Source of the DNA: Bedellia somnulentella
Lineage: Eukaryota; Arthropoda; Insecta; Lepidoptera; Bedelliidae
NCBI GenBank assembly: GCA_963576735.1
Contig: OY755198.1
Location: forward strand, 1,736,001-1,800,000
Direction of reading: 5' to 3'
DNA length: 64,000 nt
Shown here: positions 1-12,215 of the stretch, one piece after another
Layout: each line of letters opens with the position of its first letter
Numbering within the stretch: position 1 is the stretch's first letter
The notes under the pieces: model-generated
Told to the model about the DNA's origin: nothing
Databases searched by the model: none
The model's input: the letters and a program-made list of their open reading frames with translations, nothing else
Translations under genes and position numbers: made by a program

Positions 1-71
1 AAATCCCAAAATGGGGTAGCCAAAGTTTGGATATTAATCCCTCAGCCATTTTGGTAATATTAGGATAATGC

Positions 72-315
72 CGTGTAGTGCCGGCTTAGAATGTCGCTAC
101 CCCTTTCTACCCACGGGTGTCGTAAGAGGCGACTAAGGGTATTGGGGCTTTTTATTGGATTTTTGGGCGATGCGGTTGGAGACCCATCACCAAAACCTTT
201 ATTTTTACCATCTATTCCCCACGCGCCTTCCAAAAGTGGCTGAGGAATTTCTAATTCCTTAGCTCTGGCTACTTCTTTCTTGGGATTTATAGCCGTGAGT
301 ATATGTATGTATGTA
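72..315 (+). repeat. SINE-A copy, near full length
   Basis: Starts GCCGTGTAGTGCCGGCTTAG and ends in GCCGTGAGTATATGTATG followed by a short ATGT run. A box-B-like GGTTGGAGACC lies about 100 bp in. The same ~245-bp unit recurs more than 20 times in the window in both orientations, which makes it a dispersed repeat and not a gene. Confidence 0.85.
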
Positions 316-536
316 TTTAGAATGTTTTGTTCATGAAAACCTCATGTGGGAATTATTACCAATTAATCCGCGGGTGTTTTAAAAGGCTACTTATGGTTTA
401 GTGGTGTCCTTAAGTAATTACTAATTATTGAGGAATGTGGCTGGAATCTGATCACCTTTTGCTTTTCCTGATTCAACTTCCTAAAGTGAGCTACCTAGCT
501 GTGAAGCTCTAACTGCCGAATTTTAAATATTTTTAG

Positions 537-800
537 CTTCGATCATATATACCAAAGATACACCAACAAACCACGAAAAACGGCCTGGCCCAACAGTGCT
601 TATTTATATGGTAAGCACTGTTTCACTGACAGCCGCGTGCTAGATCTTGCAATAAATAATAGGTCTTAAGACAATGCGGTAAGGTCGATCATTGTAGGAA
701 AATAAATATTTAAATGTCAAACAGTCTTGTCATTCTTGCGGTCCACTTTTGTGCGTTGAATTTGTATGGAGTGCGGCATCTTTGGTATATATGATCGAAG
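537..800. mobile_element. 264-bp MITE with 8-bp target duplication
   Basis: The ends are inverted repeats of over 20 bp beginning CTTCGATCATATATACC. ATTTTTAG flanks both sides (529-536 and 801-808), an 8-bp duplication of the kind made by hAT-type transposases. There is no coding capacity. A second copy of the same length lies at 27498-27761. Confidence 0.85.
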
Positions 801-1138
801 ATTTTTAGCCGTACTTAAGTCAGTCTATTATCTGCAGAACAACACCTCTGCCGCCCCTCAAACATAAACACAGCGTGAAGCTAAGAGTCGCCATAATACA
901 GATACAGCAAGTACCCGGAAAACACAATTTATTGGTTGCTTCGTAAAACATTCAATGCATACATTAAAATAATGTCCTTAGCAAACTCTTGGTAATATCA
1001 ATAAGATCCGTTCAAGCAGGAAATATATAGAATACAGACATATACATTAATTTACATGCCTTCACTCACGACATTAGTTCCTATCGGGGTAGTAATCTAT
1101 AACGTAGTTATAAATACTCTAGATCACTTGCAGTATAG
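801..1138. other. Non-coding stretch, nothing recognised
   Basis: AT-rich sequence without a long reading frame, recognised repeat end or RNA gene. It lies between the 264-bp MITE and a degraded SINE-A. Confidence 0.5.
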
Positions 1139-1362
1139 CTGTGTTGTGTTGGCTCGTAATAGCACTACCCCATTTCTTCCCGTGGACGAACACGAACGTA
1201 AGAGGCGACTAAGTGTATTTGGGCTTTATATGTGAATTTTGGGCGAAGCGGTTTGAGGCTAATCACCAAAAGCGTTTGTTTTACAATCTTATCTCCACAC
1301 AATTTCCTAAAGTGGCTGAGCAACCTCTTATTTCGTAGCTCTGGCTACCCCTTCTAGGGACT
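1139..1362 (+). repeat. SINE-A copy, degraded
   Basis: Recognisable by GTGTTGTGTTGGCTCG, the AAGAGGCGACTAAG block and the final GGCTACCCCTTCTAGGGA. It carries many substitutions and no TATG tail, so it looks old. Confidence 0.65.
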
Positions 1363-1383
1363 AAGTAGACCTCAGCCTCCGTA

Positions 1384-1528
1384 GTTTTCCCTCACAGTTA
1401 ACAACCATGATGAATTAACCACACATATGACTTTAGAAAAGACAAATTGGTGTAGGCCCGATACGGGACTTGAACTCACGCCCGTCTGCACGATAAGCGG
1501 TGTTCTACCCACTGAGCTATCACGGTTT
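1384..1528 (-). repeat. SINE-T head fragment (tRNA-derived)
   Basis: On the minus strand it begins with the tRNA-like head (CGTGATAGCTCAGTGGGTAG) with a box-B-like element, then AATTTGTCTTTTCTAAAG and ATGGTTGTTAACTGTGAGGG. The 3' half is missing. It is a SINE fragment and not a functional tRNA. Confidence 0.75.
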
Positions 1529-1639
1529 ATCGCAACGCAACCATATAAAAAAAGATACATGATGTGAAATAAACATTTATTTCATTTATATAATAACATA
1601 CTCACGGCGCGGCGGTTATAACACTCAAAAAGGGTGAAC

Positions 1640-1810
1640 CAAATTCACTAAACACTTTGGATGACGATTTGGGAAAAGATTGTAAAACCAAGGATGGGTG
1701 ATGAGTGAGTCTCCAATCGCATCCAACAATCACTTTTAAAACCTCAAATTGTAAATCGCCTCTAAAGACACCCACGGAAAGAAATGAGTAAGTGCTATTA
1801 TAACCCAACA
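1640..1810 (-). repeat. SINE-A copy, heavily degraded
   Basis: Retains the GGGAAAAGATTGTAAA and GAGTCTCCAATCGCATC blocks of SINE-A in reverse orientation; its ends are not preserved. Confidence 0.45.
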
Positions 1811-2382
1811 CTACAACACTACAATTTCATTTATTTCTATTTCCAAAAAGCGCGGAACGATAAGTACTAATGAGTAAACGTAAACAAACATAGAACCATT
1901 TTTTTAACGGCTGAACGCGCTCAATTCCAATGCTGCTGTCCGAAATAGAAAAAAAAGACCGCCATTAAAATATCTTTATGATATCGATCTATTGTCAGTA
2001 TGATATTGTACAGGGTGACATAAGTAGAGTTCAGCATTCTGTAACAGTATAATATTATTTTCTTGTTAATTAAAATAACTTTTTATATTCATTTATTTTG
2101 ATTAACTTTGCTCGTTTTAAAATAATAATAATAAAATATTTTATTTGTCTTTAACACATACAACAAAAAAAATGGTGACATGACAACAAACAATAAGAAA
2201 GAAGTATAACAAAGCGAACAATAGCATGTAACAGCAAAATAAAAGACAAAATGGTACAGAGCTCGATCTATCCACTACAAGCAGATAGCTCCGATTTTCA
2301 GCTCTGACCAAACCTTAAGACTACTTACACTTAAAACTAACTTAGAACTAATTTCAATACACATGCACTCGCACACACCACT
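1811..2382. other. Non-coding stretch
   Basis: AT-rich sequence with no supported gene. Lys/Asn-type short frames here have no coding features. Confidence 0.4.
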
Positions 2383-2408
2383 CACACACACACACACACA
2401 CACACACA
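2383..2408. repeat. CA microsatellite
   Basis: An uninterrupted CA dinucleotide run ending about 30 bp before the Harbinger element. Confidence 0.9.
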
Positions 2409-2750
2409 TCCACACACAGACACCACACACATAGTCTTAGGGCGCGTTCCCACCGTGTCGTGACGACAGATAATCGTGTAGTTTTAAGTGTCGTGGCTTA
2501 TATGTTTAATTGGAGGTGTTCACATTTAGAACGACACAATTTACTGTCGTCTACGACAGTTTTTGCAGTGACGACACTTTGTCGTGACAGTGGGAACGGC
2601 AAGCACGACAGTCGTAAAACGATAAAAAATCGTGGACGGCAACTGTGTTTTCCCTTCCCTCTCGCACCCGCGCGCCCCTCGCGTCTGTACTCGGTTTGCT
2701 TTGTGCGTGTTAGAACTTGTCAGACTCCTGCGCATGGTGGACGTATAACA

Positions 2751-4787
2751 ATGGCTAATAATATAACACCGGAAGTTTTAATTCCACTTGTGGAACAAAG
2801 GGCTGTCCTTTGGGACAAAACTTTAGACGTTTATAAAGACAAAGGTTTGAAATTAGCCGCGTGGAGAGAAATTTGTTGCGTTTTTGAACCTAATTTTGAC
2901 AAGTTGGAGGAAAAGGAAAGAAAAGATTTCGGTAAGTTTCTGAAACTTTTTATTTATTATGATACGTGTGCTTTAATGTTTTGCCAAGGTACGGAGCCTA
3001 TTTCAGATACAAAATAGTCGGAAAATTGTGAGCGCACTGCGTTTCCACCATTTCCGTTTGAACGCAGCTGTGTTGCAGGCATGTTTACCTGGGGCATAAC
3101 GGTTGGGGTATTCTCCAAGTATATAGCGTCTTTTTTTATTAAAAAATTATGTAATACCGTACAAGCCTTTACAACTTCAATAGCTGTTTCTGCACATACA
3201 TCCAATGGTCTATGCAAGATCCTCAATTTATTGGATAAGATACCAAAAGTGCATTCAACATATCTTCTCGCGCGGCTTAGACGGTAATTAAATATCTTTT
3301 TCTTATTGTCTAAATGAGTACCGCCATAAGGTCGCAATAAATTTTGTGACAATGTAAAGGCTTCGTCTCCAACAAATACATATGGTATTTCTTCTTGCAT
3401 ATTTTCGTGCAATGGCGTGGGTCTTGGTATATTTAAAGTACCATCATTTAATTTCTTCCAAAAATTGGATTGTTTTAGGATAGATGAATCACACTCTTTT
3501 CCGTATGAACCAATACTTACGTAAATGAAGCGGTATTCTGAATCAACAATTGCAAATAAAATAAAAGAAAAATAATCCTTATAGTTAAAAAACATAGAAC
3601 CACTATTTATTGGCTTTGTAATCCTTATGTGCTTGCCGTCCAGCGCACCGAGGCAATGAGGAAAATTTGCTTTCGTTTTAAAAGCTTCAGCGACCGTTTT
3701 CCATTCTTCTTCGGTATTGGGCAACTTTAAATATTCTGCACTTAATACGCTCCAAATAACAGAACACGTTTCTTTGATTATTTTGCTGATGGTTGACATT
3801 CCCACTCTAAAATTATAATGCAGTTGTTTAAACGAACATCCCGACGCCAAATATCTGTAAATAAATACAACAGCTATTATAATACGCTTATATTCGAGGA
3901 CCAATGCCCTAACATTATAATTATGTATAAACATATAATCAGTCTAATAGGTAGTCCCTTACTTGTTCACGGAAACATCCGGGGATACTAATGGAAAAAC
4001 TCGATCTTATTATAGTTTTTTAAACTCTGAAAAACGTGCAGATTTTTGCGTGAACAATAATTTGACTACGTATTAGACTGATTATATGTTAATACATATA
4101 ATGTTAAATCTATACACAAACAAATTTTAATTTTAAGTCTATTTTACTTTTACAGCTACACACATATCTACAAAGTGGACACATATTCGAGATGCATTTA
4201 TGAGATCCCTGAAAAATGAAAAAGAAAAAAAGCGATCTGGTGCAGGCGCAAAAACAACTAGGCCGTATGTTTATAAGAATCAGCTGTCTTTTTTATTAAA
4301 AGTTACTGAGCCCCGTATGACCTCTGATTCATCTAATGAGCCTAATAATTCTATCTCTGATACATTAAGTGATGCAGCACCTTCTACTCAAAAGAAAACT
4401 AAGACTGACACATTAGATGATAAAATGTCACAATTTCTTGATTATAAATTAAATAATCAAGAACACCCACATGTGTCCTTTATTAAAGGAATTTTACCAT
4501 CTTTGGCATCATTCGACAATGATGACAATTTTGAATTCCAAACGGGTATTATGCAACTGATCCAAAAAATTAAAAAGAAACGCCTTCGTAATAATTTATA
4601 TGATACTTATGCAAACTATGGTGACTATCAAAACCATTCATCACAACCGACAGGATATTTTACACAAGATCCAGGTGCATCAACTTCGACTAGCAATCAA
4701 GTTATGGAACCGGCTGCATCACCAAATTCAGTCTATACTAATTTGTCTGATAACACACAAGATTCTTTTAATTTTGACAATATATAA
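2751..4787 (+). CDS. Harbinger MADF/Myb-like DNA-binding protein (2 exons)
   Basis: Joining 2751-2931 (donor GTAAGT) to 4156-4787 (acceptor TTTTACAG) gives a continuous 270-residue frame; the codon split across the junction is G|CT. The N-terminal ~100 residues have the MADF/SANT-like pattern: a WDKTLDVYKDK-type first helix, WREIC in the second, then KWTHIRDAFMRSLKN in the third. A basic linker and a Ser/Asn/Gln-rich low-complexity C-terminus follow. In this superfamily such a partner binds the element ends and carries the transposase into the nucleus (family knowledge). The ATG at 2751 is chosen because the first helix begins just after it; an upstream in-frame extension lacks domain features. 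The intron contains the whole second exon of the transposase on the opposite strand. Confidence 0.85.
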
Positions 4788-5182
4788 TTTAAAGATGTCT
4801 TTACTCATAAAACGTGTAACTCTAAAATAAATATCTAAATAAATAAATGTATACATTAATAAAGAATTTTCATTTTATTTACTTACCTTAAAGTTATCAC
4901 TAGTCTTTCTTCGGCACTTATACAATTTCTGAAATATGTGTTTTCTCTTCTAAGATTGTCTGCAAGTCGTGCCAGTAGGCTATCAAAGGTGGAGACAGTC
5001 ATTCTTAAATACTCATAAAACTTTCCATCATCACTTTTTAATTCTTCTATATAACTCTGACATAATCCTAATGGAATTCTTTTCATTAACATTGGATGTA
5101 CCCAGTACTTTCTTTTCCTTGCTTGCTTCATTTTCCTTCTTTTCAAAAAGTAATACATTATTAAAATTTCATCTTCGTCCAT
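2957..5182 (-). CDS. Harbinger DDE transposase (HARBI1-like, 2 exons)
   Basis: Exon 1 runs 5182 to 4887 (donor GTAAGT) and exon 2 runs 3854 to 2957 (acceptor TTTACAG). The junction restores an Arg codon and reads LVITLRYLASGCSFKQL, the conserved helix block before the catalytic core. The product is about 397 residues. Catalytic candidates are Asp near 171 in GALDGKH, Asp near 262 in VFVGDEAF and Glu near 299 in RRYVECTFGIL, the DDE_Tnp_4 arrangement. It would cut and re-insert the element at TWA sites. The start at 5182 (MDEDEIL) precedes the conserved region; an upstream in-frame Met at 5311 would add 43 residues of unremarkable sequence. No stop or frameshift is visible. The intron holds exon 2 of the MADF gene on the other strand. 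Confidence 0.9.
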
Positions 5183-5448
5183 TGAACTCAGGAGAGTAAA
5201 CGCACTAGTGATCACCAAGCGAACGCAGAGGCGACTAGATTTGTAGCTTGCTGATGATGTGTAAACGACAAAGCGACTGCCGGGAAACGATAAAATGTCG
5301 TCGCGTTCCAATGGGAACAGCTAGATACGACAGTCGCTAAATGATAAAAAATGTTGACGACAAACAATCGTTATAATGGGAACAGGTGGAGACGACAGTC
5401 GTCGAACGATAAATTAGTCGTCGATAATTAGGTGGGAACGCGCCCTTA

Positions 5449-6066
5449 GTCTATGATTTTATTTGGTCTAGTCATCAAATTTTTCTGAGCCAGATACAAA
5501 TTCTTGTCTTTGTATTATAAATATATTTGTCAGTTTTGTCTTTTTTATTGATATGGTTATATTAATTTTTAGTTAAATTTTCTTTTAATGATTATTCATA
5601 TTGTAGTTTAAAGTTTTTACTGTGCTATTCCTTAATTTTAACTGTTCAATAACTTAATAATTAAGTGGGTATGGGCATTTTAACTTAGGACATTGTACAT
5701 ATATATGTAATATACATATGTAATTAAATACTGCATCACCGAGGAGACAATTCACCCAAATACTTTTGTTCCTAAATTACATTCAAACACTTCTTTTAAA
5801 AAAACATTATAAAACAAAACCAAAACACTCAAAATGCCATTATTATTTTTTTATCAAAAATTCCTGCATCAGCCTGTATATGAGTAGTGTATAAGGAATG
5901 CATTAGTCATACTAGTAAGGGCGGGTTTTTGTGTGGATTCCTCGACATAATCAGTTTTGGTTTTTGAGACGCCGTTTATTGTCCTTACACACTCATATAT
6001 ACTTCTGGCATATTTCGATCAAATATATCTTTCAATACACAGTCCCATACAAATTACATAACATAT
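5449..6066. other. Non-coding stretch
   Basis: AT-rich sequence with no recognised gene, RNA or repeat boundary. Confidence 0.4.
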
Positions 6067-6433
6067 AACATAAACATAACATAAACGTTCACGCCGAATA
6101 TCCCCGAAGGGGTTGGCAGAGGTACTAATACTTCTGAAAATCAAGTGACTTTGTCACTTGGTGTTCAGAGTACCCACGTTTTGCATGGACAGTGTACTCA
6201 CGTGATAGGGGGCAGGTCTATCGCCGTTTTGTACGAATACACTGTCACATGACTAAGTACAACTCAGCCATGTGGGTTTCCTCACGATGTTTTCCATCAC
6301 CGTTAACAACCATGATAAATTAACCACACATATGTCTTTAGAAAAGACAAATTGGTGTAGGCCCGACCCAGGATTTGAACACTAGTCGTTTGCACGATAA
6401 CCGAGTGTTCTACCCACTGGGCTATCACGGTTT
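6067..6433 (-). repeat. SINE-T copy, near full length
   Basis: On the minus strand it runs from the tRNA-like head (CCGTGATAGCCCAGTGG) through box B and the GTTAACGGTGA body to the tail ACCCCTTCGGGGATATTCGG then CGTGAACGTTTATG. This is one of the most complete copies. Confidence 0.85.
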
Positions 6434-6488
6434 CCTGTTCCTATACAAATTCTAAAATGAAATTGAGTCAATGTTGAGATTTACTAAT

Positions 6489-6735
6489 GATAGCCGTGTA
6501 GTGCCGGCTTAGAATGTCACTACCCCTTTCCACCCACGGGTGTCGTAAGAGGCGACTAAGGGTGTGGGGCTTTTTAAGTGGTTCTTGGGTGATGTGGTTG
6601 GAGACCCATCACCAACGATACTTTACTTCTACCATCTTGTCCTTTATCAACTTCCAAATGTGGCTGACGAGTTTCTAGCTCTAAAGCTATGGCTACCCCT
6701 TTTTGGGATTTAAGAACGTGAGTATATGTATTCAA
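6489..6735 (+). repeat. SINE-A copy
   Basis: GCCGTGTAGTGCCGGCTTAG head, AAGAGGCGACTAAGG, GTTGGAGACCCATCACC and a final GTGAGTATATGTA tail. Confidence 0.8.
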
Positions 6736-6932
6736 TAAATACTTAAAAAAAACATTGATAATAAAGTCGGGAATACACCTGCATGAATAAGCTTTTGAGC
6801 ACTCGGGCCCCCGGGGGGGATGAGTATCGGTTGTGTTGTGATGCTTACCGTTTCTGATCATTCAATATTTACCATTGCCACAAGAAAATTACACAGGCTT
6901 ACCTGCAATAAAATAAATATAGTTATAAAATG

Positions 6933-7144
6933 ACCTGTGTGAAGTTGGCAGCCAAAACTGGCAGCCATTATAATACGACCAAATTAAGAAGTAAAATACT
7001 TTTTGGTTCCATTTACCAGAATAACATGTAAATCCAAAGTTTTCACTAGTTATTATGTTATATGTATCGATACTTATCCGGACATACATCCCTATGAACT
7101 GTAGACAGTGCCAAAGCCTGCAGATAAAATGAAATTAAGCATGT
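6933..7144. repeat. Left unique terminal inverted repeat of fold-back element
   Basis: The sequence from GGCAGCCATTATAATACG through TATGTCCGGA to AAATTAAGCATG is repeated in inverse, almost base for base, at 18579-18789. It has no open frame of note. Confidence 0.85.
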
Positions 7145-10100
7145 GAGCCGCTCCAGAAAAATCGTCACTTCTCCTAAACCAAGACCCGTAACACTTTGTA
7201 ATTACATTCATTGTAAAGCCTATTACATAAGCTATCAAATAATGGTATAACAGTATCCCGTTTTGCCGTTAGAATAAAGAATATTAGACGGAGAAGATGA
7301 CAGCGTATACAGCTGTAAGAAATATGGCGGCCGCTCCAGAAAAATCCTCACCTCTCCTAAACCAAGACCCGTAACACTTTGTGATTATATTCATTGTAAA
7401 GCCTATTACATAAACTATGAAATGATGGTATAACAGTATCCCGCTTTGCCGTCAGAGTAAGGCATATTCGACGGTGAAGATGACAGCGTATACCACTGTA
7501 AGAAATACAGCGGCCGCTCCAGAAAAATCCTCACTTCTCCTAAACCAAGACCCGTAACACTTTGTGGTTACCTTCATTGTAAAGCTTATTACATAAACTA
7601 TCAAATAATGGTATAACAGTATCCCGCTTTGCCGTCAGAGTAAGGAATATTCGACGGAGAAGATGACAGCGTATACAACTGTAAGAAATATGGCGGCCGC
7701 TCCAGAAAATCCTCACTTCTCCTAAACCAAGACCCGTAACACTTTGTGGTTACCTTCATTGTAAAGCTTATTACTAAAGCTATCAAATAATGGTAAAACA
7801 GTATCCCGTTTTGCCGTCAGAGTAAGGAATATTCGACGGTGAAGATGACAGCGTATACAACTGTAAGAAATATAGCGACCGCTCCAGAAAAATCCTCACC
7901 TCTCCTAAACCAAGACCCGTTTCACTTTGTAATTACATTCATTATAAAGCCTATTACATAGGCTATCAAATGATGGTATAACAGTATCCTGCTTTGCCGT
8001 TAGAGTAAGGAATATTCGACGGTGAAGATGACAGCGTATACAACTGTAAGAAATATGGCGGCCGCTCCAGAAAAATCCTCACCTCTCCTAAACCAAGACC
8101 CGTAACACTTTGTGATTACATTCATTGTAAAGCCTATTACATAGACTATCAAATGATGGTATAATAGTATCCCGCTTTGCCGTCAGAGTAAGGAATATTC
8201 GACGGTGAAGATGACAGCGTATACAACTGTAAGAAATATGGCGGCCGCTCCAGAAAATCCTCACTTCTCCTAAACCAAGACTCGTAACACTTTGTGGTTA
8301 CCTTCATTGTAAAGCTTGTTACTTAAACTATCAAATGATGGTATAACAGTATCCCGCTTTGCCGTCAGAGTAAGGAATATTCGACGGAGAAGATGACAGC
8401 GTATACAACTGTAAGAAATATAGCGACCGCTCCAGAAAAATCCTCACCTCTCCTAAACCAAGACCCGTAACACTTTGTGATTACATTCATTGTAAAGCCT
8501 ATTACATAGACTATCAAATGATGGTATAATAGTATCCCGCTTTGCCGTCAGAGTAAGGAATATTCGACGGTGAAGATGACAGCGTATACAACTGTAAGAA
8601 ATATGGCGGCCGCTCCAGAAAATCCTCACTTCTCCTAAACCAAGACTCGTAACACTTTGTGGTTACCTTCATTGTAAAGCTTGTTACTTAAACTATCAAA
8701 TGATGGTATAACAGTATCCCACTTTGCCGTCAGAGTAAGGAATATTCGACGGTGAAGATGACAGCGTATACCACTGTAAGAAATACAGCGGCCGCTCCAG
8801 AAAAATCCTCACCTCTCCTAAACCAAGACCCGTAACACTTTGTGGTTACATTCATTGTAAAGCTTATTACTTAAGCTATCAAATAATGGTATAACAGTAT
8901 CCCGCTTTGACGTCAGAGTAAGGAATATTCGACGGTGAAGATGACAGCGTATACAACTGTAAGAAATATGGCGGCCGCTCCAGAAAAATCCTCAATTCTC
9001 CTAAACCAAGACTCGTTACACTTTGTGGTTACCTTCATTTTAAAGCTTATTACTTAAGCTATCAAATGATGGTATAACAATATCCCGCTTTGCCGTCAGA
9101 GTAAGGAATATTCGACGGTGAAGATGACAGCGTATACCACTGTAAGAAATACAGCGGCCGCTCCAGAAAAATCCTCACCTCTCCTAAACCAAGACCCGTA
9201 ACACTTTGTGGTTACCTTCATTGTAAAGCTTATTACTTAAGCTATCAAATGATGGTATAACAGTATCCCGTTTTGCCGTCAGAGTAAGGAATATTCGACG
9301 GTGAAGATGACAGCGTAAACAACTGTAAGAAATATAGCGACCGCTCCAGAAAAATCCTCACCTCTCCTAAACCAAGACCCGTTACACTTTGTGGTTACCT
9401 TCATTGTAAAGCTTATTACTTAAGCTATCAAATGATGGTATAACAGTATCCCGTTTTGCCGTCAGAGTAAGGAATATTCGACGGAGAAGATGACAGCGTA
9501 TACAACTGTAAGAAATACAGCGGCCGCTCCAGAAAAATCCTCACCTCTCCTAAACCAAGACCCGTAACACTTTGTGGTTACCTTCATTGTAAAGCTTATT
9601 ACTTAAGCTATCAAATAATGGTATAACAGTATCCCGCTTTGCCGTCAGAGTAAGGAATATTCGACGGTGAAGATGACAGCGTATACAACTGTAAGAAATA
9701 TAGCGGCCGCTCCAGAAAAATCCTCAATTCTCCTAAACCAAGACTCGTAACACTTTGTGGTTACCTTCATTATAAAGCTTATTACTTAAGCTATCAAATG
9801 ATGGTATAACAGTATCCCGTTTTGCCGTCAGAGTAAGGAATATTCGACGGTGAAGATGACAGCGTAAACAACTGTAAGAAATATAGCGACCGCTCCAGAA
9901 AAATCCTCACTTCTCCTAAACCAAGACCCGTTTCACTTTGTAATTACATTCATTGTAAAGCCTATTACATAGGCTATCAAATGATGGTATAACAGTATCC
10001 CGCTTTGCCGCCAGAGTAAGGAATATTCGACGGAGAAGATGACAGCGTATACAACTGTAAGAAATACAGCGGCCGCTCCAGAAAAATCCTCACCTCTCCT

Positions 10101-12215
10101 AAACCAAGACCCGTAACACTTTGTGGTTACCTTCATTGTAAAGCTTATTACCTAAGCTATCAAATAATGGTATAACAGTATCCCGCTTTGCCGTCAGAGT
10201 AAGGAATATTCGACGGTGAAGATGACAGCGTATACCACTGTAAGAAATACAGCGGCCGCTCCAGAAAAATCCTCACCTCTCCTAAACCAAGACCCGTTAC
10301 ACTTTGTGGTTACCTTCATTGTAAAGCTTATTACTTAAGCTATCAAATGATGGTATAACAGTATCCCGTTTTGCCGTCAGAGTAAGGAATATTCGACGGT
10401 GAAGATGACAGCGTAAACAACTGTAAGAAATATAGCGACCGCTCCAGAAAAATCCTCACCTCTCCTAAACCAAGACCCGTTTCACTTTGTAATTACATTC
10501 ATTGTAAAGCCTATTACATAGGCTATCAAATGATGGTATAACAGTATCCCGCTTTGCCGCCAGAGTAAGGAATATTCGACGGAGAAGATGACAGCGTATA
10601 CAACTGTAAGAAATACAGCGGCCGCTCCAGAAAAATCCTCACCTCTCCTAAACCAAAACCCGTAACACTTTGTGGTTACCTTCATTGTAAAGCTTATTAC
10701 TTAAGCTATCAAATAATGGTATAACAGTATCCCGCTTTGCCGTCAGAGTAAGGAATATTCGACGGTGAAGATGACAGCGTATACAACTGTAAGAAATACA
10801 GCGGCCGCTCCAGAAAAATCCACACCGCTCCTAAACCAAGACCCGTAACACTTTGTGGTTACCTTCATTGTAAAGTTTATTACTTAAGCTATCAAATAAT
10901 GGTATAACAGTATCCCGCTTTGCCGTCAGAGTAAGGAATATTCGACGGTGAAGATGACAGCGTATACAACTGTAAGAAATATAGCGACCGCTCCAGAAAA
11001 ATCATCACCTCTCCTAAACCAAGACTCGTTTCACTTTGTAATTACATTCATTGTAAAGCCTATTACATAGGCTATCAAATGATGGTATAACAGTATCCCG
11101 CTTTGCCGTCAGAGTAAGGAATATTCGACGGAGAAGATGACAGCGTATACAAGTATAAGAAACATAGCGGCCGCTCCAGAAAAATCCTCACCTCTCCTAA
11201 ACCAAGACCCGTAACACTTTGTGATTATATTCATTGTAAAGCCTATTACATATGCTATCAAATGATGGTATAACAGTATCCCGCTTTGCCGTCAGAGTAA
11301 GGAATATTCGACGGAGAAGATGACAGCGTATACAACTGTAAGAAATATAGCGACCGCTCCAGAAAAATCCTCACCTCTCCTTAACCAAGACCCGTAACAC
11401 TTTGTGATTATATTCATTGTAAAGCCTATTACATAAACTATGAAATGATGGTATATTAGTATCCCGCTTTGCCGTCAGAGTAAGGAATATTCGACGGAGA
11501 AGATGACAGCGTATACAACTGTAAGAATTATAGCGACCGCTCCAGAAAAATCCTCACCTCTCCTAAACCAAGACCCGTAACACTTTGTGATTACATTCAT
11601 TGTAAAGCTTATTACATAGGCTATCAAATGATGGTATAACAGTATCCCGCTTTGCCGTCAGAGTAAGAAATATTCGACGGAGAAGATGACAGCGTATACA
11701 AGTATAAGAAACATAGCGGCCGCTCCAGAAAAATCCTCACCTCTCCTAAACCAAGACCCGTAACACTTTGTGGTTACCTTCATTGTAAAGCTTATTACTT
11801 AAGCTATCAAATGATGGTATAACAGTATCCCGCTTTGCCGTCAGAGTAAGGAATATTCGACGGAGAAGATGACAGCGTATACAACTGTAAGAATTATAGC
11901 GACCGCTCCAGAAAAATCCTCACCTCTCCTAAACCAAGACCCGTAACACTTTGTGATTACATTCATTGTAAAGCTTATTACATAGGCTATCAAATGATGG
12001 TATAACAGTATCCCGCTTTGCCGTCAGAGTAAGAAATATTCGACGGAGAAGATGACAGCGTATACAAGTATAAGAAACATAGCGGCCGCTCCAGAAAAAT
12101 CCTCACCTCTCCTAAACCAAGACCCGTAACACTTTGTGGTTACCTTCATTGTAAAGCTTATTACTTAAGCTATCAAATAATGGTATAACAGTATCCCGCT
12201 TTGCCGTCAGAGTAA
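7145..12215 (-). repeat. Left satellite arm, ~28 monomers of ~183 bp
   Basis: Head-to-tail monomers each contain GCGGCCGCTCCAGAAAAATC (or the GCGACCGC variant), CCTAAACCAAGACCCGTAAC and CAGTATCCCGCTTTGCCGTC. Variants mix in blocks; one three-monomer unit recurs at a 549-bp spacing (9933 and 10482). The 61-67-codon frames here are by-products of the repeat. Confidence 0.95.

Larger units (their letters stand above)
2440..5445. mobile_element. PIF/Harbinger DNA transposon, apparently complete
   Basis: The 3006-bp element starts GGGCGCGTTCCCACC and ends with its exact inverse. It is flanked by TTA on both sides (2437-2439 and 5446-5448), the 3-bp TWA duplication typical of PIF/Harbinger. Further subterminal sequence on both sides is rich in GTCG/CGAC motifs, plausible transposase binding sites. 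It encodes both proteins expected for the superfamily, a DDE transposase on the minus strand and a MADF/Myb-like protein on the plus strand. I see no stop codon or frameshift in either spliced frame, so it could still be autonomous or was so recently. Confidence 0.93.

Noticed and set aside
1450..1525. Functional tRNA gene on the minus strand
   Set aside because: The arms do not pair beyond the box A and B regions and the body continues as SINE-T, which recurs through the window.
7145..12215. CRISPR-like regular repeat array
   Set aside because: The repeats are ~183-bp contiguous satellite monomers without spacers, in a eukaryotic transposon.
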